From positions 1-16,501 of the forward strand of contig JAFGTU010000294.1 in the NCBI GenBank assembly GCA_016933985.1: a stretch of 16,501 bases of DNA, read 5' to 3'. Position numbers and translations under genes: made by a program. Source of the stretch: Sedimentisphaerales bacterium. GTDB taxonomy: Bacteria; Planctomycetota; Phycisphaerae; Sedimentisphaerales; Anaerobacaceae. The notes under the pieces are model-generated. The model did not search any database. It had not been told where the DNA came from and saw nothing but the letters and a program-made list of their open reading frames with translations. Shown piece after piece: positions 1 through 7,414 of this stretch. How positions within the stretch are numbered: the first letter of the stretch is position 1; every line of letters starts with the position of its first letter.

Positions 1-693
1 CGGCACCTGGCGGACTACTACGCCACGATCTCGCACCTGGATCATGAGGTCGGGCGTGTCCTCGAGGCGGTGAAGGGGCGAGGCTGGAGCAACAATACTA
101 TTGTCATCTATTCGAGTGACCAGGGATTGGCCGTCGGCGGACGACATGGCCTGATGGGTAAGCAGAATCTCTACGAGCATGTGAAGCCGCCGCTGATCTT
201 TGCTGGGCCGGGTATACCGCACGGACGGTCCGATGCACTCGCCTATCTGTACGATTTGTTCCCCACCATCTGCGACCTCGCCGGCGCGGCGACACCTGCG
301 GTGGTGGAAGGCAGGAGCCTGCTGCCGGTGGTAATGGGCAGGCAGACCAAGGTCCGTGACTGGCTTCTTGGTGCGTACAAAGATTCCCAGCGCATGGTGC
401 GTGACGAGCGATGGAAGCTTATAGAATACAACGCTGGTGGGACGAGAAATACACAGCTCTTCGACCTGCGGAACGATCCGGATGAGGTTCATAATCTGGC
501 CGCGGCCCCAGAGTGCGTCGAGCACCTCAAACGGCTGCGCTCACTGCTCGCGAGGGCGCAGAAGGAGTTTGACGATCCGTGCCCATTGTTCATAGAGCAG
601 GTTGTGCCGGACGAAGCGAAAGCTGAGTCATCGGGCGCCGTGAAAGACAAGGCCGGCAAACGCCGGATGAAGAACAAAGTAAAGACACAGTAG
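1..693 (+). CDS. Sulfatase (type I, formylglycine-dependent family), C-terminal part
   Basis: The reading frame is open from the left edge and ends at TAG (691-693), giving about 230 residues of a sulfatase whose N-terminal half, including the formylglycine cysteine, lies outside the window. Visible family features are the LDHEVGRVLEA helix, the metal-site strand IVIYSSDQG (Asp about residue 40, followed by Gln where Asn or His is commoner), and GRHGLMGKQNLYEH with the conserved active-site His and Lys. The C-terminal subdomain motif LFDLRNDPDEVHNLA is also present. The family hydrolyses sulfate esters, here presumably on a glycan. No in-window start is proposed; ATG at 70 is internal. The gene is followed after 49 bases by a second sulfatase on the same strand, suggesting co-transcription. 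The Lys-rich tail is low complexity. Confidence 0.93.
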   Translation, partial: RHLADYYATISHLDHEVGRVLEAVKGRGWSNNTIVIYSSDQGLAVGGRHGLMGKQNLYEHVKPPLIFAGPGIPHGRSDALAYLYDLFPTICDLAGAATPAVVEGRSLLPVVMGRQTKVRDWLLGAYKDSQRMVRDERWKLIEYNAGGTRNTQLFDLRNDPDEVHNLAAAPECVEHLKRLRSLLARAQKEFDDPCPLFIEQVVPDEAKAESSGAVKDKAGKRRMKNKVKTQ

Positions 694-742
694 GTGAGAC
701 TGCGTACAGAACCCGTAACCGTGTCGTGAAAAGGTACATCGT

Positions 743-2284
743 ATGAGCAAACTGAATCGTCGTGATTTCATTAGAGCGGCAGGGTTCGGCGGCATGGCCC
801 TGGTATTGCCGCACAGGTCATTTGCCGGATCGCGATCTTATACTGGAACGCAGCCGAACATCATCCTTGTTATGCCCGACGACGTCGGCTGCGGCGATTA
901 CGCGTGCCTCGGCAATCCCATCATGCGGACGCCGTCAGTGGATGCGTTCAAGAGGGAGAGCCTGCTCCTGACGCAATTCCACGTCAGTCCGACGTGCTCG
1001 CCCTGCCGTGCGTCGTTGATGAGCGGGCGGCATGAGTTCAAGAACGGCATCACGCACACGATTCTCGAACGCGAGCGAATGAGCCTGAAAACCTACACTG
1101 TGGCGCAGATGCTCAAATCCGTCGGTTACACGACGGGCATCTTCGGCAAGTGGCATCTCGGCGACGAGGAAGCCTACCGGCCCGAGAGCCGCGGCTTCGA
1201 CGAAGTCTATATTCACGGCGGCGGCGGCATCGGGCAGACCTATCCGGGTTCGTGCGGCGATGCGCCGGGTAACACGAACATCGACCCCGCGCTCTGGCAC
1301 AACGGGAAGTTCGCAAAGACCAAGGGCTATTGCACCGACCTGTTTTTCGGGCAGGCCATCAAGTGGATGGATGCCTGCCGCACTGTCGGCAAACCGTTCT
1401 TCGCCTACATCTCACCGAACGCCGCGCACGGCCCGCACGTATTGCCGGAGGAATACTACCAGCAGTATCTTGGCAAGCCCGGCATTAACGAGGAGACGGC
1501 GAAGTTCTTTGGCATGATCGAGAACATCGACATAAACTTCGGTACGCTGCTGAAGAAGCTCAAGGAATGGGGCATCGAAAACAACACGCTGGTCATCTAC
1601 CTGGCCGGCGACAACGGCGGCACCGCGGGCACAAGAATCTTCAATTGCGGCATGAAGGGTGGTAAAGGCACGTCGTACCAAGGCGGTACGCGGACGGTGG
1701 CCTTCTTCCGCTGGCCCGCCGGCGGCATCCCTGCCGGAGCGGAGTGCGACGCGCTGACCGCACACGTGGATGTTTTTCCGACGCTCGCCGAGATCACCGG
1801 GGCAAGGCTTAACACCGACGTGAAGAAACAGGTCGAAGGTCGCAGCTTGTTGCCTTTGCTCAAGAATCCAAAGGCCGAGTGGGCCGACCGTACGCTTGTG
1901 CATCACGTCGGCCGTTGGGCGAAAGGAAAGGCGGCAGAGTCGAAATACGCCAAGTGCTCAATTCAGAACTCGCGCTTCACGCTGGTCAACAACGAGGAAC
2001 TTTACGACCTCAAGGCCGACCCGGGCGAGACAAAGAATGTTATCGCCGAGTATCCCGAGTTGGTCGCGAAACTCCGCACCGCCTACGATCAATGGTGGAA
2101 TGAAGTGCAGCCCCTTCTCGTGAACGAGAATGTCGTTGGTCCTAAGATGAATCCGTTCAAGGCACTCTACTGGAAACAGTTTGGCGGCGGCCCGGACGAA
2201 AAGCTCCTGAAACGGATGGATCCGACCGTCGCCGGCGATGATGCGAAGCCCGCGAAGGCAATAAGGAACAATAAGAAGCAATGA
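743..2284 (+). CDS. Sulfatase with twin-arginine leader
   Basis: This is a complete 513-residue type I sulfatase. The start ATG follows an AAAAGG ribosome-binding site (729-734) at 8 bases. Residues 1-30 form a Tat leader (NRRDFIRAAGFGG then a hydrophobic stretch), implying folded export. The family signature C-x-P-x-R is CSPCR at 85-89, with Cys85 the residue expected to become formylglycine; the x position is also Cys. Metal and active-site residues visible are Asp46-Asp47 (MPDDVGCGD), Lys136/His138 (GKWHLG), His229 (NAAHG), Asp290-Asn291 (AGDNGG) and Lys308 (GGKG). The C-terminal subdomain carries YDLKADPGETKNV near 421-433. Overall architecture resembles arylsulfatase A-like planctomycete enzymes. 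The substrate cannot be read from sequence. The maturase (anSME or FGE) is not in the window. Its TGA stop overlaps the next start as ATGA. Confidence 0.95.
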   Translation: MSKLNRRDFIRAAGFGGMALVLPHRSFAGSRSYTGTQPNIILVMPDDVGCGDYACLGNPIMRTPSVDAFKRESLLLTQFHVSPTCSPCRASLMSGRHEFKNGITHTILERERMSLKTYTVAQMLKSVGYTTGIFGKWHLGDEEAYRPESRGFDEVYIHGGGGIGQTYPGSCGDAPGNTNIDPALWHNGKFAKTKGYCTDLFFGQAIKWMDACRTVGKPFFAYISPNAAHGPHVLPEEYYQQYLGKPGINEETAKFFGMIENIDINFGTLLKKLKEWGIENNTLVIYLAGDNGGTAGTRIFNCGMKGGKGTSYQGGTRTVAFFRWPAGGIPAGAECDALTAHVDVFPTLAEITGARLNTDVKKQVEGRSLLPLLKNPKAEWADRTLVHHVGRWAKGKAAESKYAKCSIQNSRFTLVNNEELYDLKADPGETKNVIAEYPELVAKLRTAYDQWWNEVQPLLVNENVVGPKMNPFKALYWKQFGGGPDEKLLKRMDPTVAGDDAKPAKAIRNNKKQ

Positions 2285-2794
2285 AAGGGCACAGAGTAAG
2301 CGGTTTATCAGAAATCAGCCGAAGACCTTTCTTGAGTTGCACGGGCGGTGTAAAGACTCTGACCCTGGCGGGTTGGCTGCCGGTAGTTGGAAATGTTACC
2401 CGTTCCTCGTCACCTCAAGGACTTCGAATAACTCTACGCGCGAGGTCCTCTCCAGGCAGCGATGTAAAGGTTCAAAGATGCAAACTTCGGTCTTATTTGG
2501 CGCTGGCCAGTGGCACGCCAGAGGCACGGTCTTTTAGTCCGTTGCACAATTCCCAGCTTGTGCATAACCATCTACTGACACAGCACTTATGGAATGAGGA
2601 TTCTTTCGAAATTAACAGGTAACGGGTATTGGGGTAGTATGAAGTTGTAGGTGCCTGGGGGCGAACGGAGCCCAACGATTGACAGTGCATTGAAAGCGGA
2701 ATACGATTTGATGTGCAATCCGTTGCCGGCCGTTGCCAACGTTTCACTGAGCGAAACGCCCGTTTACTTCCTGGACAAGAACCGTGTGAAATAA
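2281..2794 (+). pseudogene. Relic of a Tat-exported protein, probably a glycoside hydrolase, interior lost
   Basis: An ATG overlapping the sulfatase stop (ATGA at 2281-2284) begins a twin-arginine leader, SRRPFLSCTGG followed by a hydrophobic run (LTLAGWLPVVG). After about codon 40 the frame, open to 2622, loses any protein-like character. A second piece, in frame 2 at 2651-2794, reads PTIDSALKAEYDLMCNPLP and then VSLSETPVYFLDKNRVK before TAA. YDLMxNPL and LSETPVYFL resemble the C-terminal beta-sandwich end of secreted glycosidases; this is recognition by eye. The two ends are therefore read as one gene from which the middle is missing. The stretch at about 2395-2650 holds no recognisable coding sequence. 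The small total length (514 bases) and frame change rule out a functional product. Confidence 0.5.
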
Positions 2795-2801
2795 CGGAGT
2801 T

Positions 2802-3116
2802 ATGAACAAGTTGCTTCCAACCTTTGTACTAATGAAGGCAAGAGAAAAGATGAAAACCGCAGGTATCTTTTTGGCGTTCACATTGACTGTCACGGCCGCG
2901 ACGCAGACGGCGTTTCCGCTGAAGGTCAACGAAAACAAACGCTACCTTGTGGATTCGGCGGGTAAGCTGTTTTCCGTGATGGGCGATACGACGAGCGGCC
3001 AGTTCAAACCGATCGAGGGGTCGCCGGTTACAAATAAAAGCCTGCGACAATTCTCGCCACCGGAAAAGAATGCGGCAGGTGACGGCGATTGGGCACTGGT
3101 GCTGGAGGCACAATAA
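2802..3116 (+). pseudogene. Internally deleted DUF4038 / apiosidase-like protein
   Basis: The frame encodes 104 residues. ATG at 2802 is used here, but ATG at 2850 gives a cleaner signal peptide (MKTAGIFLAFTLTVTAA). The mature N-terminus FPLKVNENKRYLVDSAGK is the very start of DUF4038/GH140-type apiosidase-like barrels. The last 40 residues (SGQFKPIEGSPV, then FSPPEKNAAGDGDWALVLE) are the end of the C-terminal beta-sandwich that closes these proteins. Family members are several hundred residues long, so the catalytic barrel is absent. The two ends are fused in frame near 2985-3000 (GDT|TSGQ). Without a barrel no enzyme activity is expected. The stop overlaps the next start as TAATG, so the original operon organisation survives the deletion. 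Confidence 0.7.
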
Positions 3117-3602
3117 TGCTGCACGGTCGCTTTTCATATCTGTCGATGCCGTTACTTCTGTTGGTTTCGACGGCGTTGTTTGCAGAGGACACCGGGCGCG
3201 GCGGCATCTTTGGAGATCACTCCGCCGAACTGATCATCCGCGGCAACCGGGTGTCCGGGTCAGGCGGCGAAGGTCTGGGCATCGAGATTTGGGGCGGTTG
3301 CCCACGGTCGCTGATCGAGGACAATGTCATCGACCATTGGCTCAGCGTCGATAAAGGCGACCAATCCGCCGTGCGCCGTAATATCATCGGCACCGGCGCA
3401 GTTCGAGTGTGTCTCCAAACCCGGAACAGGCGACATTGTCGAGCGACTGTGGGACTTCAACCACGGCATCGCCGAAGTTATGGCTAATCCGAGGCATACT
3501 TTTGAGAGGCCGGGCAAGTACCGGGTGACACTGGTGGTTTGGGACAGTGCCGGAAGCGGCGGGCGGATTGAGAAGACAATCGAGGTGGCAACAGGGAAAT
3601 AA
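3116..3602 (+). pseudogene. Relic of a secreted beta-helix protein with C-terminal PKD domain
   Basis: ATG at 3116 shares its A with the preceding TAA. It opens a signal peptide (SMPLLLLVSTALFAE) followed at once by parallel beta-helix sequence in frame 2: AELIIRGNRVSGSGGEGLGI, then SLIEDNVIDHW and SAVRRNIIGTG. Near 3395-3402 the coding sense moves to frame 3, which continues FECVSKPGTGDIVERLWDFN, then HTFERPGKYRVTLVVWDSAG and ends at TAA (3600-3602). The latter is a PKD domain C-terminal half (WDFNHG, HTFxxPGxYxVTLxVxD). The signal peptide joins directly to the middle of a helix rung, and the helix joins out of frame to PKD, so two losses are likely. The product would be non-functional. Polysaccharide lyases and related binding proteins often have this domain order, but the family cannot be fixed. 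Confidence 0.65.
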
Positions 3603-3715
3603 TCCGAAGGCAAAATGAATATCCGATTCACAACGCCGGGGCCGTTTTCAAGAAGGTGGACGTTTGTGCGGCCAGCGTAGGAATAGAAACCCTCTTTCAA
3701 GTCAAAGGAGACAGC
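3603..3715 (+). other. Short leader region before the GH26-GH16 gene
   Basis: No gene is supported here. Frame 2, continuous with the downstream GH26-GH16 frame, is open from before 3603 and has a GTG at 3656, but the sequence upstream of the ATG at 3716 does not resemble a leader. A 22-codon ORF (3615-3680) has no recognisable product. The segment ends with the strong ribosome-binding site of the next gene at 3705-3710. No clear terminator or promoter was seen. Confidence 0.4.
3705..3710 (+). promoter_or_regulatory. Ribosome-binding site fixing the GH26-GH16 start
   Basis: AAGGAG (within GTCAAAGGAGACAGC) lies five bases before ATG at 3716. This decides the start over the in-frame GTG at 3656, which has no comparable site and would put about 20 polar residues in front of the signal peptide. 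Confidence 0.8.
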
Positions 3716-5473
3716 ATGAGACGAGTCATGATCAGTATGCTGTTTGCGGCGATGTGTGTATCCACAGCATGGGGTGTGGAGCCGGCCAATTGCAAGTCAA
3801 ATCCGCAGGTCAAGGCTGTACTCGAGTATTTCTATTCGCTGTCTGTCAAAACCGACAACCGGCTTCTGTCGGGTCAGTTCACGAATTTCGGCGTCGGCTC
3901 GAATTTGAAGATTATGGAGCAGATTCATGAAGCCACCGGCCAGTGGCCGGCGCTGATGGGGGCCGATTACGCGGACTTCCGAAGGGGAAGCATCACCACG
4001 AAGGTTCCCAACGCCGCAGCAATCGAGTACTGGAAACAGGGCGGACTGGTGACCATCATGGCCCACATGTACAACCCGGCCAATCTCAAGGGCGGCGGCC
4101 TGCGCGATAAGGGCGTCGATATCGCGGATATGCTCAAGGAAGGAACCGATACGCATAAACGATGGATGGAACAGCTCGACCTTATCGCCGATGGGCTGCT
4201 GGAGCTTAAGGCTGCCGGCGTGGTGGTGCTGTGGCGGCCGTTCCATGAGATGAACGGTGGCTGGTTCTGGTGGGGGGCGCAAAAGCCCGAGTCCTTCATC
4301 GCTGTCTGGCGGCAAATGTTCGATTACTTCTCGACGACCAAGGGATTGGACAACCTGCTCTGGGTCTATGGCCCCAATCACGGCGACAAGACAGCGGCCT
4401 ATTATGCAGGAGACGACTATGTAGATCTGGTCGGCCTGGACGCTTATACGGATTTCATCGATCCCGAACACATCCGCGGATATGCAGAGATCGTGGCCCT
4501 CAATAAGCCCTTCGGTTTTTCCGAGTATGGTCCGCACGCATCGAGCAATCCGCCAGGCGATTACGACTATCGGAAATTCATCGAGGGCGTAAAGAAAAAT
4601 TTCCCCAGGACCTGTTACTTCATGTGCTGGAACGCCAAATGGAGCATGGCGAGCAACCAGTTCGTCAAGGAAATATTGAACGACCCGGCGATTGCCAACC
4701 GAGACGAGCTGCCGAAGGAATTGTTTGCGACGGCGAAGATCAATTCAGATGCGGTGACACAACCGGAAACAAAGAAAACGTTCTCGGGGGTACCGGCGGA
4801 AGGGAACTGGAATCTGACATTTGAGGACAACTTTGAAGGCGACAAACTGGATGGGTCCAAGTGGATTCCGAGCTATGAATGGGGTCAGACGCACAACTAT
4901 AACGCCTATTGCGATCCGGCCAATGTGCTGATCGAAAACAGTTTGCTTCGGTTGAAAGTGGAGGACAAACCCTCGCACGGCAAGAAGTACACCTCGGCAG
5001 TGATCACCAGCTACAACAAGTTTTCGCAGAAGTACGGGTATTTCGAGGGGCGGTTCCGGATTCCGATGGGCAAGGGGTTGTGGCCGGCGTTCTGGATGCT
5101 GCCGTATCCGCAGCACTGGCCGCCGGAGATCGATATCTTCGAGACGATCAAGGACGACCCGCAGATCTACATGACCTATCACTGGGACGACAAGGGGCAC
5201 AAGTCTTACGGTAAGCACTGGGCCGATGACGGTTTCTCGTGCAGCAAGCAGTTTCACACGTACGGGCTGTTGTGGGAACCGGACAAAATCGTGTGGTACA
5301 TCGACGGTGTCGAGAGATCGCGGTTTACCGAGGCCCGGGTGATCATCAGCGAGCCGATGTATCTGCTGATCAATTTCGGGATCGACGCGGGCTGGCCGGG
5401 GCCGTGCGACGCGACGACACCGTTTCCGAGTTATTATGAGTGCGACTGGATCAAGGTGCACCAGAGAAACTGA
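3716..5473 (+). CDS. Secreted bifunctional glycoside hydrolase, GH26 plus GH16
   Basis: The protein has 585 residues with a signal peptide at 1-20 (VMISMLFAAMCVSTAWG). Residues about 28-330 form a GH26 barrel: the acid/base region WRPFHEMNGGWFWWG carries Glu178, and PFGFSEYGP carries the presumed nucleophile Glu270. A linker (about 340-362) leads to a GH16 jelly roll at about 363-585, starting NWNLTFEDNFEGDKLDGSKW, with the catalytic E-x-D-x-x-E motif EIDIFE at 471-476. Both catalytic sets look intact. GH26 members are mostly beta-mannanases with some beta-xylanases and lichenases; GH16 members cleave beta-1,3/1,4-glucans, agarose, carrageenan and others. Two endo-acting modules on one exported chain suggest attack on a mixed or interwoven polymer. 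The order in the polypeptide and lack of obvious carbohydrate-binding modules are notable. Specificity is not assignable from sequence. Confidence 0.93.
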   Translation: MRRVMISMLFAAMCVSTAWGVEPANCKSNPQVKAVLEYFYSLSVKTDNRLLSGQFTNFGVGSNLKIMEQIHEATGQWPALMGADYADFRRGSITTKVPNAAAIEYWKQGGLVTIMAHMYNPANLKGGGLRDKGVDIADMLKEGTDTHKRWMEQLDLIADGLLELKAAGVVVLWRPFHEMNGGWFWWGAQKPESFIAVWRQMFDYFSTTKGLDNLLWVYGPNHGDKTAAYYAGDDYVDLVGLDAYTDFIDPEHIRGYAEIVALNKPFGFSEYGPHASSNPPGDYDYRKFIEGVKKNFPRTCYFMCWNAKWSMASNQFVKEILNDPAIANRDELPKELFATAKINSDAVTQPETKKTFSGVPAEGNWNLTFEDNFEGDKLDGSKWIPSYEWGQTHNYNAYCDPANVLIENSLLRLKVEDKPSHGKKYTSAVITSYNKFSQKYGYFEGRFRIPMGKGLWPAFWMLPYPQHWPPEIDIFETIKDDPQIYMTYHWDDKGHKSYGKHWADDGFSCSKQFHTYGLLWEPDKIVWYIDGVERSRFTEARVIISEPMYLLINFGIDAGWPGPCDATTPFPSYYECDWIKVHQRN

Positions 5474-5860
5474 ATTCAGCCAATCCCTGCGCCGAGCCAA
5501 AAGGCTGCTACGTGAATTTGATTTTCGATTCTCACTCCGTGTCGTATAGTGGCACCCTTCCAACAAGCCAATAACCTCAATTTATCGAAGGTCAGTACGG
5601 ACAGGCGAGAATTCGTATCGGGAACGACGTTGACCGTCAACTCGATAGATGTTCCCAGTGATCTTATGATCCGGACGGTAAGTTTGCTTCCAAAACAATC
5701 AGCCCTTGCCTGAGCACTTCTTGGAAGCGTCCATTGTGTGAGCTTCCTCCGCGCGGTATGATTACTTGTTCCGGTGTTCGCCTGGACGGATATGCAGGCC
5801 GCCAAGACTGGAAATCCAATTGAGCACATGCAGCGTCATGGTGCGTCGAGGAGATAACCA
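5474..5860. other. 387-base interval without a convincing gene
   Basis: Only weak signals were found. Frame 2 on the + strand is open from 5522 to a TGA at 5711-5713 and reads partly protein-like (TTLTVNSIDVPSDLMIRTVS), which may be a C-terminal shard of a lost gene, but no family is recognised. A following stretch at 5731-5824 is also open without a start. A short AGCC-AAAA-GGCT hairpin near 5495-5510 is too weak and lacks a T-run to be called a terminator. A possible promoter for the downstream gene is listed separately. Confidence 0.4.
5734..5762 (+). promoter_or_regulatory. Possible sigma70-type promoter for the GH28-like gene
   Basis: TTGTGT at 5734-5739 and TATGAT at 5757-5762 are separated by 17 bases and lie about 100 bases before the start at 5861. 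The -10 match is good (five of six) and the -35 match is poor (three of six), so this is a weak prediction. Confidence 0.3.
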
Positions 5861-7306
5861 ATGAGATGGCTCACTAATGGGACAATAAGAAAGTGGTTCA
5901 GGACGATGTACGGCAACGCGAAATGGTTCCTGGTGGCCTTGGCACTTCAGATGGCAGGGCCAGCAGGACTTGCCCAAGAGAACATCGGCCTGATTCCAGC
6001 AGGAGAAAAACGGTCAAATGCCTATACCGTGCAAATTGAAGGGCAAGATATCCCTGTGTATGCGGTCAAGGTCGCTCCGGCCGACCCGGCTCGTCGATGG
6101 AAGGCGATGGACGATAAGGTTCGCTCCGCCGAGTACTTCGACAAGGCGGCTTTTGCCTACTTCGACATGCAGGGGCCCGTGACGATAACCGTTTTCTGCC
6201 CGGAGGTGGTCACCTCGGCGAAGGTTCTCCCCAGCTCCTTGAAAATCGTGCCCCTTGTTGAGAGACGGCGGTTGACTTTGTCGCTGGCAGAGCCGAAGCC
6301 TGTGACGATCGAGGTCAATGGCAATTGGGTCGGGGCGCTGCACCTATTTGCCAACCCACCTGAGGCTGAAGCCCCGCAACCTGATGATCCGAACGTTATC
6401 TACTTTGGCCCAGGGATTCATGAAGTCGCCGGCGTGACGGTTGGCAGCGGCAAAACAGTCTATGTGGCTGCCGGCGCGGTCGTGAAGGGTACGGCAGACG
6501 GCCGCGGGCCGGTTTTCACGCTGGAAGGTGAGCATATCGTTTTGCGGGGTCGTGGCGTGATTGACGGCAGCCTCTGTCCGACACATTCTCGAAACTTGCT
6601 GCTTGTGCGGGGGAAGGATATCACCGTGGAAGGCGTCATCTTCCGGGATTCAAGTGTCTGGACCGTTCCCATCCGCCAGTCAGAGCGTGTAACGGTGAAA
6701 AATGTAAAGTTGCTCGGTTACCGGGCCAACTCCGATGGAATCGATGTATGCAACAGCCGCGAGGTGCTGATAGAGGAATGCTTTATCAGGACGTTGGATG
6801 ATTTGATCGTGGTCAAAACTGATAAAGGGCAGGGGCATGCAGGCCGGATCGTAGCAAGAAAGTGTGTGCTCTGGAACGAGGTCGCACATGCTCTGAGCAT
6901 CGGAGCGGAACTCCGAGAGAACGTCGACGATGTACTCTTCGAGGATTGCGACGTGATCCATGACAAGGGGCGGGAGTGGACGCTACGGGTATTTCACTGC
7001 GACGCCGCTCGCGTGAGCAACGTTCGGTTCGAGAACATCCGCATTGAGGAATCGCCACGGCTGATCTCTCTGTGGATCGGAGCGTTCGTTTGGACTCGAG
7101 ACCCGGAGCGAGGACATATTCAGGATGTGACATTCAAGGACATCCGCGCAGTTGCCAATCCGTTGCAGATCGAACTGAATGGCTTCGACGAGGCGCATGC
7201 GGTCACTGATGTTGTGTTCCAGAATGTGCTAGTCAATGGGAGCCAACTGACTGGGGTGGATGTCAAGGCGAACGCCTTCGTCCACAACGTGACCGTGAGC
7301 CAATAG
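5861..7306 (+). CDS. Secreted GH28-like (polygalacturonase-fold) beta-helix protein
   Basis: The protein is 481 residues long. ATG at 5861 follows GAGGAG (5848-5853) at 7 bases. A basic n-region (KWFRTMYGNAKW) and hydrophobic core (FLVALALQMAGPAGLA) form a signal peptide to about residue 39. Residues about 50-165 are an N-terminal beta domain, and about 178-480 are right-handed parallel beta-helix rungs. Two GH28 hallmarks are visible: NSDGID at 290-295 (Asp292) and the Asp-Asp pair at 313-314 (LDDLIVVK). The usual Gly-His-Gly is replaced by Gly-Ala-Glu (LSIGAE, 348-350), and no Arg-Ile-Lys follows. It is therefore a divergent GH28 or a related beta-helix glycosidase, probably exo-acting on an acidic or galactose-rich glycan by analogy only. 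TAG is its genuine stop. Neighbours on both sides are decayed or unrelated. Confidence 0.8.
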   Translation: MRWLTNGTIRKWFRTMYGNAKWFLVALALQMAGPAGLAQENIGLIPAGEKRSNAYTVQIEGQDIPVYAVKVAPADPARRWKAMDDKVRSAEYFDKAAFAYFDMQGPVTITVFCPEVVTSAKVLPSSLKIVPLVERRRLTLSLAEPKPVTIEVNGNWVGALHLFANPPEAEAPQPDDPNVIYFGPGIHEVAGVTVGSGKTVYVAAGAVVKGTADGRGPVFTLEGEHIVLRGRGVIDGSLCPTHSRNLLLVRGKDITVEGVIFRDSSVWTVPIRQSERVTVKNVKLLGYRANSDGIDVCNSREVLIEECFIRTLDDLIVVKTDKGQGHAGRIVARKCVLWNEVAHALSIGAELRENVDDVLFEDCDVIHDKGREWTLRVFHCDAARVSNVRFENIRIEESPRLISLWIGAFVWTRDPERGHIQDVTFKDIRAVANPLQIELNGFDEAHAVTDVVFQNVLVNGSQLTGVDVKANAFVHNVTVSQ

Positions 7307-7414
7307 GACTGTGGCAGCCCAAATGCGACAAGTCGTGACATCACGCCGGCGGCTCTATCTCAATTTTATGAGACTCGATTTGTTCCGCTGAGCGCGCCTA
7401 AAAAGGTGAAAGGA

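Noticed and set aside
1412..1906. Minus-strand open frame of 164 codons
   Set aside because: It lies wholly within the complete sulfatase gene and has no family features.
3797..4537. Minus-strand open frame of 246 codons
   Set aside because: It is antisense to the GH26 domain, with no motifs or plausible start context.
5495..5510. Small AGCC-AAAA-GGCT hairpin as a terminator
   Set aside because: The stem is only four base pairs and no T-run follows.
4745..5566. Minus-strand open frame of 273 codons
   Set aside because: It is antisense to the GH16 domain and its composition (Arg/Val/Leu-rich) is typical of a shadow frame in GC-rich coding DNA.
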